The notes below the pieces were generated by a model that saw nothing but the letters and a program-made list of their open reading frames with translations, made no database searches and was not told where the DNA came from. The position numbers were made by a program, and so were the translations under genes. From the NCBI GenBank assembly GCA_016795145.1, contig JAEUII010000005.1, positions 1 through 34,284 of the forward strand: 34,284 nucleotides of DNA, in the 5' to 3' direction. Position 1 is the stretch's first letter; each line of letters opens with the position of its first letter. This DNA is from Planctomycetaceae bacterium. GTDB lineage: Bacteria; Planctomycetota; Planctomycetia; Planctomycetales; Planctomycetaceae. This document shows positions 1-7,121 of this stretch, in pieces.

Positions 1-256
1 TCAGTGAGCGACCCTGAGCATCACTGAGACTGAAGCTGATTTCGTTTTCCGCATTGATATTCACGACGGCAGATCCCGGTGTGCCAGCCGCAAAGCTGAT
101 GCCGGCACCGCCCTGGGCCACTGGCTGACCCAGTTTGGTAATAGCGGCTGCCAGACTCACAGTGTACGTACCGCCCAGCGGATTTGTCACGGTGATTCCG
201 GTGGTGGTTTCCAAGTACCGCGGACTGAGGGCTTCCAGCTTGCCCTCGCGTAACGC
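1..256 (-). pseudogene. Start-less, edge-truncated fragment of a probable secreted beta-rich protein
   Basis: The minus strand is open from an in-frame TAG at 257-259 to the left edge of the window. The translation has a sensible composition, rich in Gly, Ala, Thr, Val and Ser (for example TNPLGGTYTVSLAAA and GGAGISFAAGTPGSAVVNI), which resembles beta-sandwich segments of large exported proteins. There is no ATG between the stop and the coding-like part; only a TTG at 212-214 or internal GTG codons could start it, and none has a convincing ribosome binding site. It is therefore either a 5'-truncated remnant, a gene broken by a frameshift near 250, or a gene with an unusual start. The family is not recognised, and the C-terminus lies outside the window. 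Confidence 0.4.
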
Positions 257-376
257 CTAATGGGGTCAGGATCCTACTGCAGAGTGCTTCGCAGGTCACA
301 CGCAAACGTTATCGCTTTGTACTGGTCGAGGTTTCGGCTAGCGCCTCGGGCTCAGGGTGGTTTTGGTCAGTGGGTT

Positions 377-506
377 GTACCGGTGGGTTCACACCGTTCA
401 CACCGCACCGCTCGCCAGTGGGGTTGCGTCTCCCATTTTTCTGCCCAGCATTTTTCTGTCCGATCAAAGACCCCGAAGCGGCATGGGTACCGGCGGGTTC
501 ACACCG
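377..506 (+). repeat. 20-bp direct repeat, two copies 110 bp apart
   Basis: The sequence GTACCGGYGGGTTCACACCG occurs at 377-396 and again at 487-506 with a single C/T difference. The nonamer TTCACACCG occurs a third time at 397-405, next to the first copy. The copies are in direct orientation in a gene-free spacer. They could be a dispersed genomic repeat or autoregulatory sites for the adjacent toxin-antitoxin genes; the sequence does not decide. Confidence 0.6.
434..461 (+). repeat. Two-unit 15-bp tandem repeat CATTTTTCTGYCC
   Basis: CATTTTTCTGCCC at 434-446 is followed by CATTTTTCTGTCC at 449-461, a period of 15 bases. It lies between the two copies of the 20-bp repeat. Function unknown. 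Confidence 0.5.
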
Positions 507-692
507 CACGGCGAAAGGCTTCGCTGTTCCGCCATGTGTGGCCGACTTCGCGCTGCTCTGACGCCCAAACCTCTACTTTCACTGGTGAGCTTGTGGCCTG
601 GGGGCCTTCTGGCTTCGGACAGACCGTTCATTCGAAACTCGTTGACCGTCCAACCAGAGCTGCGGTAAACTGGAGCTCAGGAGACGACTACA

Positions 693-1034
693 ATGAGCAT
701 TCGAGAAATTGACCTCGCACAATTCAATGAATTCGCCCGCCAGCAAATTGAATCTGGGAGGGGAGACGTGTCGTTGTCATCATTGGCTGAACAGTGGGAA
801 CGTCGGCAGCAGTCTATTCAGGTTCATGAAAATGCCGAGCATCGCAATCCCCAGGTTGCCAGAGCGCGTGCTTATGTGGAGATCCTCGCACGGCAGCAGG
901 GAGTTGCCCCGGTTCGGTCTGCAGAAGATCTCCGGTTTGATTTTCTGAACCCCAGAGATGACCTCGACGATTTCCTCCGTGCCATCAAAGCCGCTCGTCA
1001 GCAGGACAAAGTCCGGGATCCCCTGAATGACTGA
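693..1034 (+). CDS. Putative antitoxin partner of a PIN-domain toxin
   Basis: This 113-residue acidic/polar, helix-rich protein sits directly upstream of a VapC-like PIN protein and overlaps it by 8 bases, the usual layout of an antitoxin gene. The start is supported by AGGAG at 679-683, nine bases before the ATG. The N-terminal third (IREIDLAQFNEFARQQIESG, then SLSSLAEQWERRQQ) resembles the start of short PIN-associated antitoxins. The C-terminal half (FDFLNPRDDLDDFLRAIKAA) shows no recognisable AbrB, ribbon-helix-helix or Phd domain, so how it would bind DNA is unclear. By analogy with VapB proteins it should neutralise the toxin and repress the operon. The role rests mainly on position. 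Confidence 0.6.
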   Translation: MSIREIDLAQFNEFARQQIESGRGDVSLSSLAEQWERRQQSIQVHENAEHRNPQVARARAYVEILARQQGVAPVRSAEDLRFDFLNPRDDLDDFLRAIKAARQQDKVRDPLND

Positions 1035-1452
1035 GTCCAATATTGTTGTGGACACCGACGTAGTGTCGTTTCTCTTTCGGGCTGACAGCAGAGAAAAATT
1101 CTATCTGCCGTACGTCCTCAATCACCGCAGCGTAATTTCTTTCATGACGGTTGCCGAACTTGAATACGGCATGTTGCGAGCCAACTGGGGGGAAGCTCGA
1201 CGACAGGCACTTGCTGACTTTTTACGTAAACACTTTGTGATCTTTCATCAGACCTCTGATCTCTGTTCTGTGTGGGCTTCGCTGCGAGTGGAGGCGGAGC
1301 GCAATGGCCGTCACCTCAGTAATTCTGATGCGTGGATTGCCGCAACAGCAGTGTTGCTCGATGTCCCGCTCTTGACCCACAACCGAAAAGACTACGAATC
1401 ACTCGAATCTCTGCTGCTGATTTCGGAATCAACTAACGGCGAAGAAGGCTGA
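1027..1452 (+). CDS. vapC: VapC-like PIN-domain ribonuclease toxin
   Basis: This 141-residue protein shows the full PIN-domain pattern. The first acidic residue lies in VDTDVVSFLF (Asp9/Asp11), the second in FMTVAELEYGML (Glu), the third in SNSDAWIAATA (Asp near 101), and the C-terminal LLTHNRKDYE block is typical of VapC toxins. Such proteins are Mg-dependent RNases, often cutting tRNA or rRNA, and are held inactive by the antitoxin. The ATG overlaps the antitoxin stop by 8 bases, so the two are probably translationally coupled. All catalytic acids appear intact, so the toxin is probably functional. The specific RNA target cannot be told from the sequence. Confidence 0.85.
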   Translation: MTESNIVVDTDVVSFLFRADSREKFYLPYVLNHRSVISFMTVAELEYGMLRANWGEARRQALADFLRKHFVIFHQTSDLCSVWASLRVEAERNGRHLSNSDAWIAATAVLLDVPLLTHNRKDYESLESLLLISESTNGEEG

Positions 1453-1528
1453 AAAGAAACGCCAGAACTTGCCTGAGCATGGTAACCGTTCACAGCCCGA
1501 CCGGGGACGGTAGGCGTAGAGGTGGATG

Positions 1529-1552
1529 GCACCGCGATCAGCACCGCGATCA
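1529..1552 (+). repeat. Perfect 12-bp tandem duplication
   Basis: GCACCGCGATCA is repeated exactly twice, at 1529-1540 and 1541-1552, in the 251-base gap between the PIN toxin and tgt. It looks like a slippage-type duplication. No gene is seen in this gap. Confidence 0.7.
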
Positions 1553-1703
1553 GAAAACGTATGACGATTCTGACTAATCTGATTGCTGATTCTGTTTGGC
1601 CGACGTGTTTGGAGAATCGGAACGTTAGAACCCGACTCTGTTTCTCTTCCAACGGCTGGCCGGAGTACGATGCCGGGGCTTTTGAGTACTGACGAATTCG
1701 GCA

Positions 1704-2840
1704 ATGGGTTCCGGCAAAGATATGGGACATTTTGAATTTCAACTGGAAGCGACGGATCCGCAGACTGCCGGGCGAGCAGGGCGGTGGATCACGCCACACG
1801 GAGCCGTGAACACTCCGGCGTTCATGCCTGTCGGGACCCTGGGCACAGTCAAGGGGCTTTTGCCGTCACAACTGCGCGATGCCGGTGCTCAGATGGTTCT
1901 GGGCAACACTTATCACCTCGCGCTTCGACCTGGTCCGGAGATTGTGGCGGACCACGGCGGGCTCCATGGGTTCATGGACTGGGATGGTCCCATACTGACA
2001 GACAGCGGAGGCTTTCAGGTCTTCAGCCTGGCGGACCTTCGCAAGATGAGCGACGACAAGGTCGTATTCCGATCGCATATCGACGGAAGCCAGCTGGAAC
2101 TGACACCGGAACGAGCCGTTCAGATTCAGGAAATGCTGGGTGCCGACTGCATCATGTGTCTCGACGAATGCCCACCATCGGGCGAGACACCCGAGAAGAT
2201 TCGTCGAGCCGTCGACCGCACGACTCTTTGGGCCGCACGCTGCCGGGATGCTCAGACGCGTGCTGACCAGGCCTTGTTTGGAATTGTCCAGGGCGGCATT
2301 CATCCGGAACTGCGTCGCCGATCGGCTGAAGGACTACTTCCGCTCGACTTTCCTGGGTATGCCGTTGGGGGACTGAGTGTGGGGGAAAGCCCGGAGATGA
2401 TGTATTTCACTCTGGATCACACCGTCCCGATTCTGCCAACTGGAAAGCCGCGTTATCTGATGGGAGTTGGGCGACCGGAGGATATTCTGGAAGCCGTGTG
2501 CCGCGGAATCGACATGTTTGACTGCGTCATGCCGACTCGAAACGGCCGAAATGCGATGGCGTTTACGAGTCAGGGACCTGTCCGAATTCGAAATTCCATC
2601 CATCAAAAGGATCAAAGTCCGCTGGATCCTGAATGCCTCTGCGTTGCCTGCACGCGGTTCACACGATCCTATCTTCGGCACCTCTTTGTCGCGAAAGAGA
2701 TGCTTGGCCCCATTCTGCTTTCACTGCACAACATCACCTATTATCAGACTCTGGTTCGGCAAATTCGGGAAGCTGTGATCGGTGGCCGACTCGCTGAGTT
2801 TCGGTTGAATCAGCTTGCTCGCTGGAAAGCACACCCCTAA
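1704..2840 (+). CDS. tgt: Queuine tRNA-guanine transglycosylase
   Basis: Bacterial Tgt exchanges guanine-34 of GUN-anticodon tRNAs for preQ1 on the way to queuosine. The protein is 378 residues, the usual length. Visible landmarks are [12 protein letters not shown] (general acid/base Asp100), GIVQGG (195-199), VGGLSVGE, and [15 protein letters not shown] containing the nucleophile Asp273. The zinc site is complete: Cys311, Cys313, Cys316 (CLCVACTR) and His342 (LHN), spaced as in the Zymomonas enzyme. The start is uncertain: an ATG at 1722 would give [12 protein letters not shown], closer to the common N-terminus, and neither start has a strong ribosome binding site. It heads the conserved tgt-yajC-secDF order. 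Confidence 0.96.
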   Translation: MGSGKDMGHFEFQLEATDPQTAGRAGRWITPHGAVNTPAFMPVGTLGTVKGLLPSQLRDAGAQMVLGNTYHLALRPGPEIVADHGGLHGFMDWDGPILTDSGGFQVFSLADLRKMSDDKVVFRSHIDGSQLELTPERAVQIQEMLGADCIMCLDECPPSGETPEKIRRAVDRTTLWAARCRDAQTRADQALFGIVQGGIHPELRRRSAEGLLPLDFPGYAVGGLSVGESPEMMYFTLDHTVPILPTGKPRYLMGVGRPEDILEAVCRGIDMFDCVMPTRNGRNAMAFTSQGPVRIRNSIHQKDQSPLDPECLCVACTRFTRSYLRHLFVAKEMLGPILLSLHNITYYQTLVRQIREAVIGGRLAEFRLNQLARWKAHP

Positions 2841-2911
2841 AATACGCCCCTTTTCTGATCACCCCGGAACAGATAATCAGTCCTTGAACGGTTGGCAAAG
2901 GCGCGAATTTC

Positions 2912-3421
2912 ATGGCAGTGAAACTGGTAGTATTGGGATTGATGCTGTTCCAGGCAGCGGGAGAAACGGCTCCAGCACCGGCGGCTCCGGCCGCGGCAGC
3001 TCAGGAAGCGACTGCAGCACAGGCGGCTCCAGCAGCGGAAGGCGCGGCGGGATCAGAAGCCAAAACAGCACCGGCAGACGCACCAGCAGGAGCAGCTCCG
3101 GCGGGCGGAAATGGTGCAAATGCACAGGATCCGCCACCCTGGATGTCATTTGCTCCGATCTTGTTCATTGGTGTTTTGTTCTACTTCATGCTGCTTCGAC
3201 CACAGGCTCGTGAACAGAAACGACGCCAGGAACTGTTAGGCGGCCTGAAAAAGAACGACAAAGTGGTCACGACCGGTGGCATGATTGGCACGATCGCCGA
3301 CATGACTCAGGATGGGAAATTTGTGACCCTCAAGTTCGAAGATTCGACTCGCATTCGCTTTTTGCGATCGGCCATTCATGGGCCGCTGGATGACAAAGCA
3401 GAGCCACCTGCTGCCACTTGA
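2912..3421 (+). CDS. yajC: YajC, Sec translocase auxiliary subunit
   Basis: YajC is a small membrane protein that associates with SecD-SecF. The recognisable core starts with the membrane segment at about residues 79-95 (FAPILFIGVLFYFMLLRPQ), followed by the hallmark LRPQAREQKRRQELLGGLKKNDKV block (split here as LRPQAREQKRR and LGGLKKNDKVVTTGG) and GMIGTIADM. Upstream of this is an unusual Ala/Pro-rich stretch of about 60 residues (roughly 15-72) behind a short hydrophobic N-terminus (MAVKLVVLGLMLFQAAG). The protein is 169 residues against about 110 in E. coli because of that linker. It lies 71 bases after tgt and before secDF, the classical order, so co-transcription is likely. Confidence 0.92.
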   Translation: MAVKLVVLGLMLFQAAGETAPAPAAPAAAAQEATAAQAAPAAEGAAGSEAKTAPADAPAGAAPAGGNGANAQDPPPWMSFAPILFIGVLFYFMLLRPQAREQKRRQELLGGLKKNDKVVTTGGMIGTIADMTQDGKFVTLKFEDSTRIRFLRSAIHGPLDDKAEPPAAT

Positions 3422-3603
3422 TTGCGATCCACGCCGGGGGCTTCGGTTCTAAACTGAAGCAATTTCCCGGTTTGTGGACGTGGCAGGCCCCTGGAATTGT
3501 GCTCAAGTCTGCCATTTCGCTACATATACGCGTTTTCTTCAACTCAAACGGCGCGCCAGCGGCGCCCGAATGTGTCCCTGCGATTTCCACCAGGAATTCA
3601 CTG

Positions 3604-6600
3604 ATGTCACTGTTGCTCAATGGACTTTTGATTCTGCTGCTTCAGGCTCCCGGAGTCGCTCAGGAAGCTGCTGATACCGCGAAGAAAACTGATGACGTAG
3701 GAACTGCGTTTATCGAAGAAATGGCAAAGCAGGATGCCAAGGCTGCAGACGAAGTTGTGCAGCAGGCGTCCGATGCAACTGCCGCCGCGGCGTCATCATC
3801 GGGCGTCGGCGAGTTTCTCTTCGCCGTGATCGTGCTTGGCATGATCATCCTGCCATTTGTGTTTGGCAACCTGCTTGGCAAAGCACTGAAGTGCCCCGAA
3901 TGGAGCGGACGAATTGGTATCGTGATCTTCACGATCATTCTTGGTCTCGCGCCGTTCATTAGTCCGCTGCTCAAAGGCGAATCGATTGCAAGTCGTTTCC
4001 GACTGGGCATCGACCTCGCCGGCGGAACCAACATGGTGTTCCAGGTGCGAGGCGACGGAAAGTCGATCACGCCGGAAATCATGGACCGAATGGTCGGTGC
4101 TGTCAGCAAGCGAATCAACCAGTCCGGTACTGAAGAAGTCACCGTCCGAGCCGTGGGTGCGGATCGAATCGAAGTCATCGTCCCAGGTGAAGATCCTTCG
4201 ACCGTTGATGAAATCAAACGCAAGATCACTCGACTGGGAAGCCTTGAGTTCTTCATCGTCGCGGACCGAACCGATGGGGACATTATTCGTGCCGCAAATG
4301 AACTCGACCTTTCCCGCAAGGAAGTCATCATCGGCAACGAAGTTGTTGCTCGCTGGGTTCCAGCGTTTGAACGCAACGGTGTGCCAAAGTTCCTGACCGA
4401 CGCCAATGCTGTCAGCCGCAAGATTCAGAAGCAGCGCGAGGTGAACGGGAAGTATGAAAACTATGAGACCGAAGAGTACCTTCTGCTGGTTGGACCATCG
4501 GCAGACCAGGTCACCGGTAAGTACCTGAAAAGTGCGTTTCGTGATATCGATCCCCAGAACGGTGAGACAATCGTCGTCTTCAACTTTGACGCGAACGGTG
4601 CCTATCTGTTCGGCCAGTTGACCGAGCGAAACTCACCACGAAACGGCGTTCCACAACGACATCTCGCCATCGTGCTGGACGAAAAAGTGTTCAGTGCTCC
4701 TGGGATTCTCTCGAAGATCACTAACCGCGGTCAGATCTCAGGCGGGTTCTCGACAGCAGAAGCCGACGAACTGTCATCTGTCCTGAACGCTGGTGCTCTT
4801 GAAGTACCGATTGATCCGAAGCCGCTTAGCGAAGCCACCGTTGACCCAACTCTGGGTGCAGACGTTCGAAACAAGGGTGTGAACGCAACCCTGATCAGCG
4901 GTCTGGCCGTCGTCGTGTTCATGCTGGTCTACTACCGATTCTCGGGTGTTGTCGCCGTGATCTCACTGGTGCTGAACCTCCTGCTGACAATTGCAGCAAT
5001 GGTGGCATTCAACGCGACTTTCACGCTTCCAGGTATCGCGGGCATCGTGTTGACGATCGGCATGGCCGTTGACGCGAACGTTCTGATCTACGAACGAATG
5101 CGAGAAGAAATTGCCAAGGGCTGCAGCGTTCGAATGGCGATTCAGAACGGCTTTGAAAAGGCCTTCATCACGATTTTCGACGCGAACATCACAACCCTGC
5201 TGACGGCAGTCGTGCTGTTCTACTTTGGAACTGACCAGATTCGCGGCTTTGCGGTGACTCTGTTCCTTGGTCTTGCCATCAGCATGTACACGGCCCTGTT
5301 TGTCGGACGACTGCTGTTTGACCTCTTCGAACGCCTTCGCATTCTGCGAACTCTGAAGATGATGCAGTTCATCGATCAGACGAACTTCGACTTCCTGCGT
5401 CAGCGAGCTATCTGGTACGGGATTTCAATCGCTGTGATCGCCATTGGTCTGCTGGCGTTCTTTGTTCGTGGTGAAAAGAACTACGACATCGACTTCACGG
5501 GAGGCACGATGGTGTCCTTCCAGATGACGGAAGCCCAGAAGACTGATGATGTGCAGAAGGCTCTGGCTGAGCAGTTCGGTACAGACTTCACAGTGGAACG
5601 CCTGACGATTGGTCAGGAGACAACGGAAGGCGTTGGTACCTACTTCCGTGTCCGAACCACTGAAAGCGACGACCATCAGGCAAAAGACGAAAAAGCCACA
5701 GCAGATGTTTCCGCAGAAGACCGCGTTCGCGAAAAGGTCTTCAAGGCGTTTGAGAAGTCGCCTTCGATGAAGCTGCGAATGGTTTCACTGGAATTTACAG
5801 ACACCAAGCCAGTCACAATCGCCGATGACGACAAGTCAGCCGAAGCCATCATGCGAATGAAGTACAAGGGTGGCTCGGAAGCAGAACTGACGTTTTCACA
5901 GGAAGTGGCTTCCGGAACTGCAACCGACCTGCTCTCTGCAGCTCTGGATAAGGCTCGCACCAAGGTTGAAGGAACATCCACCGAAGAACTGTTCGGGCTG
6001 GAAGGAACTGCCGGCTCAGGCACGACCGCTGCAGCTCGTTCGGTGCGAAAGTACAACAAGTTCACCGTCCGAACAGTCCCTGATGTGAAGCCGGAAGAAC
6101 TGAAAGCCGCTCTCGCATCCATTCAGGACACTCTGTCAAAGTCGCCTCTGTTTGACGAAGTGAACACCTTCGCATCGGCAGTTGCTGAAGAAATGAAGAC
6201 GAACGCGACGATCGCAATCATCTTCAGTATCCTGGGTATCTCGGCCTACATCTGGTTCCGATTCCAGAACGTCGTCTTCGGTCTTGCAGCGATTGTCGCT
6301 CTCGTTCACGACGTACTCGTTGCTCTCGGATCGATGGCAATTGCCGGCTACGTGCTTGGAACACCAATTGGCAATATCCTGCTGATTGATGACTTCCGAA
6401 TCAACCTGTCGATGATTGCAGCGTTCCTCACCCTCGTCGGTTACTCACTGAACGACACCATCGTGATGTTTGACCGAATTCGAGAGCTGCGAGGCAAGAA
6501 CCCGGCGGTCACTGAATCAATGGTCAATCTCGCCCTGAACCAGACTTTGGGACGAACGATTCTGACAGCAACCACCGTCTTCCTGGTGGTCTTCATTCTG

Positions 6601-6744
6601 TACGTCTTTGGCGGGTCCGGTATTCACGGGTTCGCATGGTGCCTGTTGATTGGCTGTATCGCGGGTACGTACAGCTCGATCTACATCGCCAGCCCTGTTC
6701 TGATCTGGTTCCTGGGTGATGCAAAAGAAGCTGGACGCGCCTGA
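3604..6744 (+). CDS. secDF: Fused protein translocase subunit SecDF
   Basis: SecD and SecF are joined in one chain of 1046 residues; they use the proton gradient to pull exported proteins through SecYEG. The ATG at 3604 is chosen because AGGA at 3592-3595 precedes it and it begins a signal-like segment (MSLLLNGLLILLLQAPGVAQ); a TTG further upstream at 3418 gives an implausible 62-residue leader. Two more hydrophobic segments follow (about 70-92 and 103-121). SecD is marked by RLGIDLAGGTN (133-143) and the TM4 motif GMAVDANVLIYERMREE (Asp490); SecF by YDIDFTGGT (627-635) and YSLNDTIVMFDRIRE (Asn950, Asp951). The SecF part is about 440 residues, well above the roughly 320 of E. coli SecF, through an enlarged periplasmic region of about residues 650-880. 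Confidence 0.95.
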   Translation: MSLLLNGLLILLLQAPGVAQEAADTAKKTDDVGTAFIEEMAKQDAKAADEVVQQASDATAAAASSSGVGEFLFAVIVLGMIILPFVFGNLLGKALKCPEWSGRIGIVIFTIILGLAPFISPLLKGESIASRFRLGIDLAGGTNMVFQVRGDGKSITPEIMDRMVGAVSKRINQSGTEEVTVRAVGADRIEVIVPGEDPSTVDEIKRKITRLGSLEFFIVADRTDGDIIRAANELDLSRKEVIIGNEVVARWVPAFERNGVPKFLTDANAVSRKIQKQREVNGKYENYETEEYLLLVGPSADQVTGKYLKSAFRDIDPQNGETIVVFNFDANGAYLFGQLTERNSPRNGVPQRHLAIVLDEKVFSAPGILSKITNRGQISGGFSTAEADELSSVLNAGALEVPIDPKPLSEATVDPTLGADVRNKGVNATLISGLAVVVFMLVYYRFSGVVAVISLVLNLLLTIAAMVAFNATFTLPGIAGIVLTIGMAVDANVLIYERMREEIAKGCSVRMAIQNGFEKAFITIFDANITTLLTAVVLFYFGTDQIRGFAVTLFLGLAISMYTALFVGRLLFDLFERLRILRTLKMMQFIDQTNFDFLRQRAIWYGISIAVIAIGLLAFFVRGEKNYDIDFTGGTMVSFQMTEAQKTDDVQKALAEQFGTDFTVERLTIGQETTEGVGTYFRVRTTESDDHQAKDEKATADVSAEDRVREKVFKAFEKSPSMKLRMVSLEFTDTKPVTIADDDKSAEAIMRMKYKGGSEAELTFSQEVASGTATDLLSAALDKARTKVEGTSTEELFGLEGTAGSGTTAAARSVRKYNKFTVRTVPDVKPEELKAALASIQDTLSKSPLFDEVNTFASAVAEEMKTNATIAIIFSILGISAYIWFRFQNVVFGLAAIVALVHDVLVALGSMAIAGYVLGTPIGNILLIDDFRINLSMIAAFLTLVGYSLNDTIVMFDRIRELRGKNPAVTESMVNLALNQTLGRTILTATTVFLVVFILYVFGGSGIHGFAWCLLIGCIAGTYSSIYIASPVLIWFLGDAKEAGRA

Positions 6745-7121
6745 TCGTCCATCATGCTGTAGCGGAAGGGCGCGAGCCCTCCGGTTTCGATTTGTAGCGG
6801 AAAGGCGCAAGCCCTCCGGGTTTGCAATACCTGGCGGCGAGCACCGTTCCGCTCACTGGTCCCTGAGTAACAGCGACAGGGCCGGCAGGAAGAGAATTCT
6901 TGACAATCACGGAGGAATTCATCCTGGCGCGCAGGCAATCCTGCGAATGCGCGTATCATGTTTGCGTCGAACGTGGATGTTCGACCGCAAACAACAATGA
7001 TGCTGGTTGCCTGAATCAGTTGCTCTGATGCTCGGCGAAGTTCTCCCGCACAAAACCAGTCGGGAATTCTCTGTTGTGTTGACTTTGGTTGAGGCTTGCC
7101 TCGTCAGGAGTACTGCTCGGG
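6745..7121. other. Intergenic region with REP-like repeats
   Basis: This spacer between secDF and speA contains two REP-like units near its left end (6758-6820) and the speA ribosome binding site at its right end (AGGAG at 7106-7110). No gene is supported in the middle, and no clear intrinsic terminator was found after secDF. Confidence 0.55.
6758..6820 (+). repeat. Tandem pair of GTAG-headed REP-like palindromes
   Basis: Two direct copies occur at 6759-6785 and 6793-6819. Each starts with GTAG and continues as an imperfect hairpin: CGGA(A)GGGC-GCGA-GCCCTCCG in the first, with one bulged base, and CGGAAAGGC-GCAA-GCCCTCCG in the second. A GTAG or GGAG tetranucleotide followed by an imperfect palindrome is the known architecture of REP elements moved by RAYT transposases. 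No such transposase is encoded in the window. The assignment is by structure only. Confidence 0.6.

Larger units (their letters stand above)
260..692. other. Non-coding spacer with short dispersed repeats
   Basis: No frame here looks like a real gene. The stretch holds a 20-bp direct repeat (377-396 and 487-506) and a pair of 15-bp-spaced CATTTTTCTG units (434-461). The last 20 bases contain the ribosome binding site of the downstream antitoxin (AGGAG at 679-683). The promoter of the toxin-antitoxin pair must lie here, but no clear -35/-10 was recognised. Confidence 0.5.

Noticed and set aside
3418..3603. TTG-initiated 62-residue extension of SecDF overlapping yajC
   Set aside because: The ATG at 3604 has a ribosome binding site and opens a proper hydrophobic leader; the extension looks like non-coding spacer.
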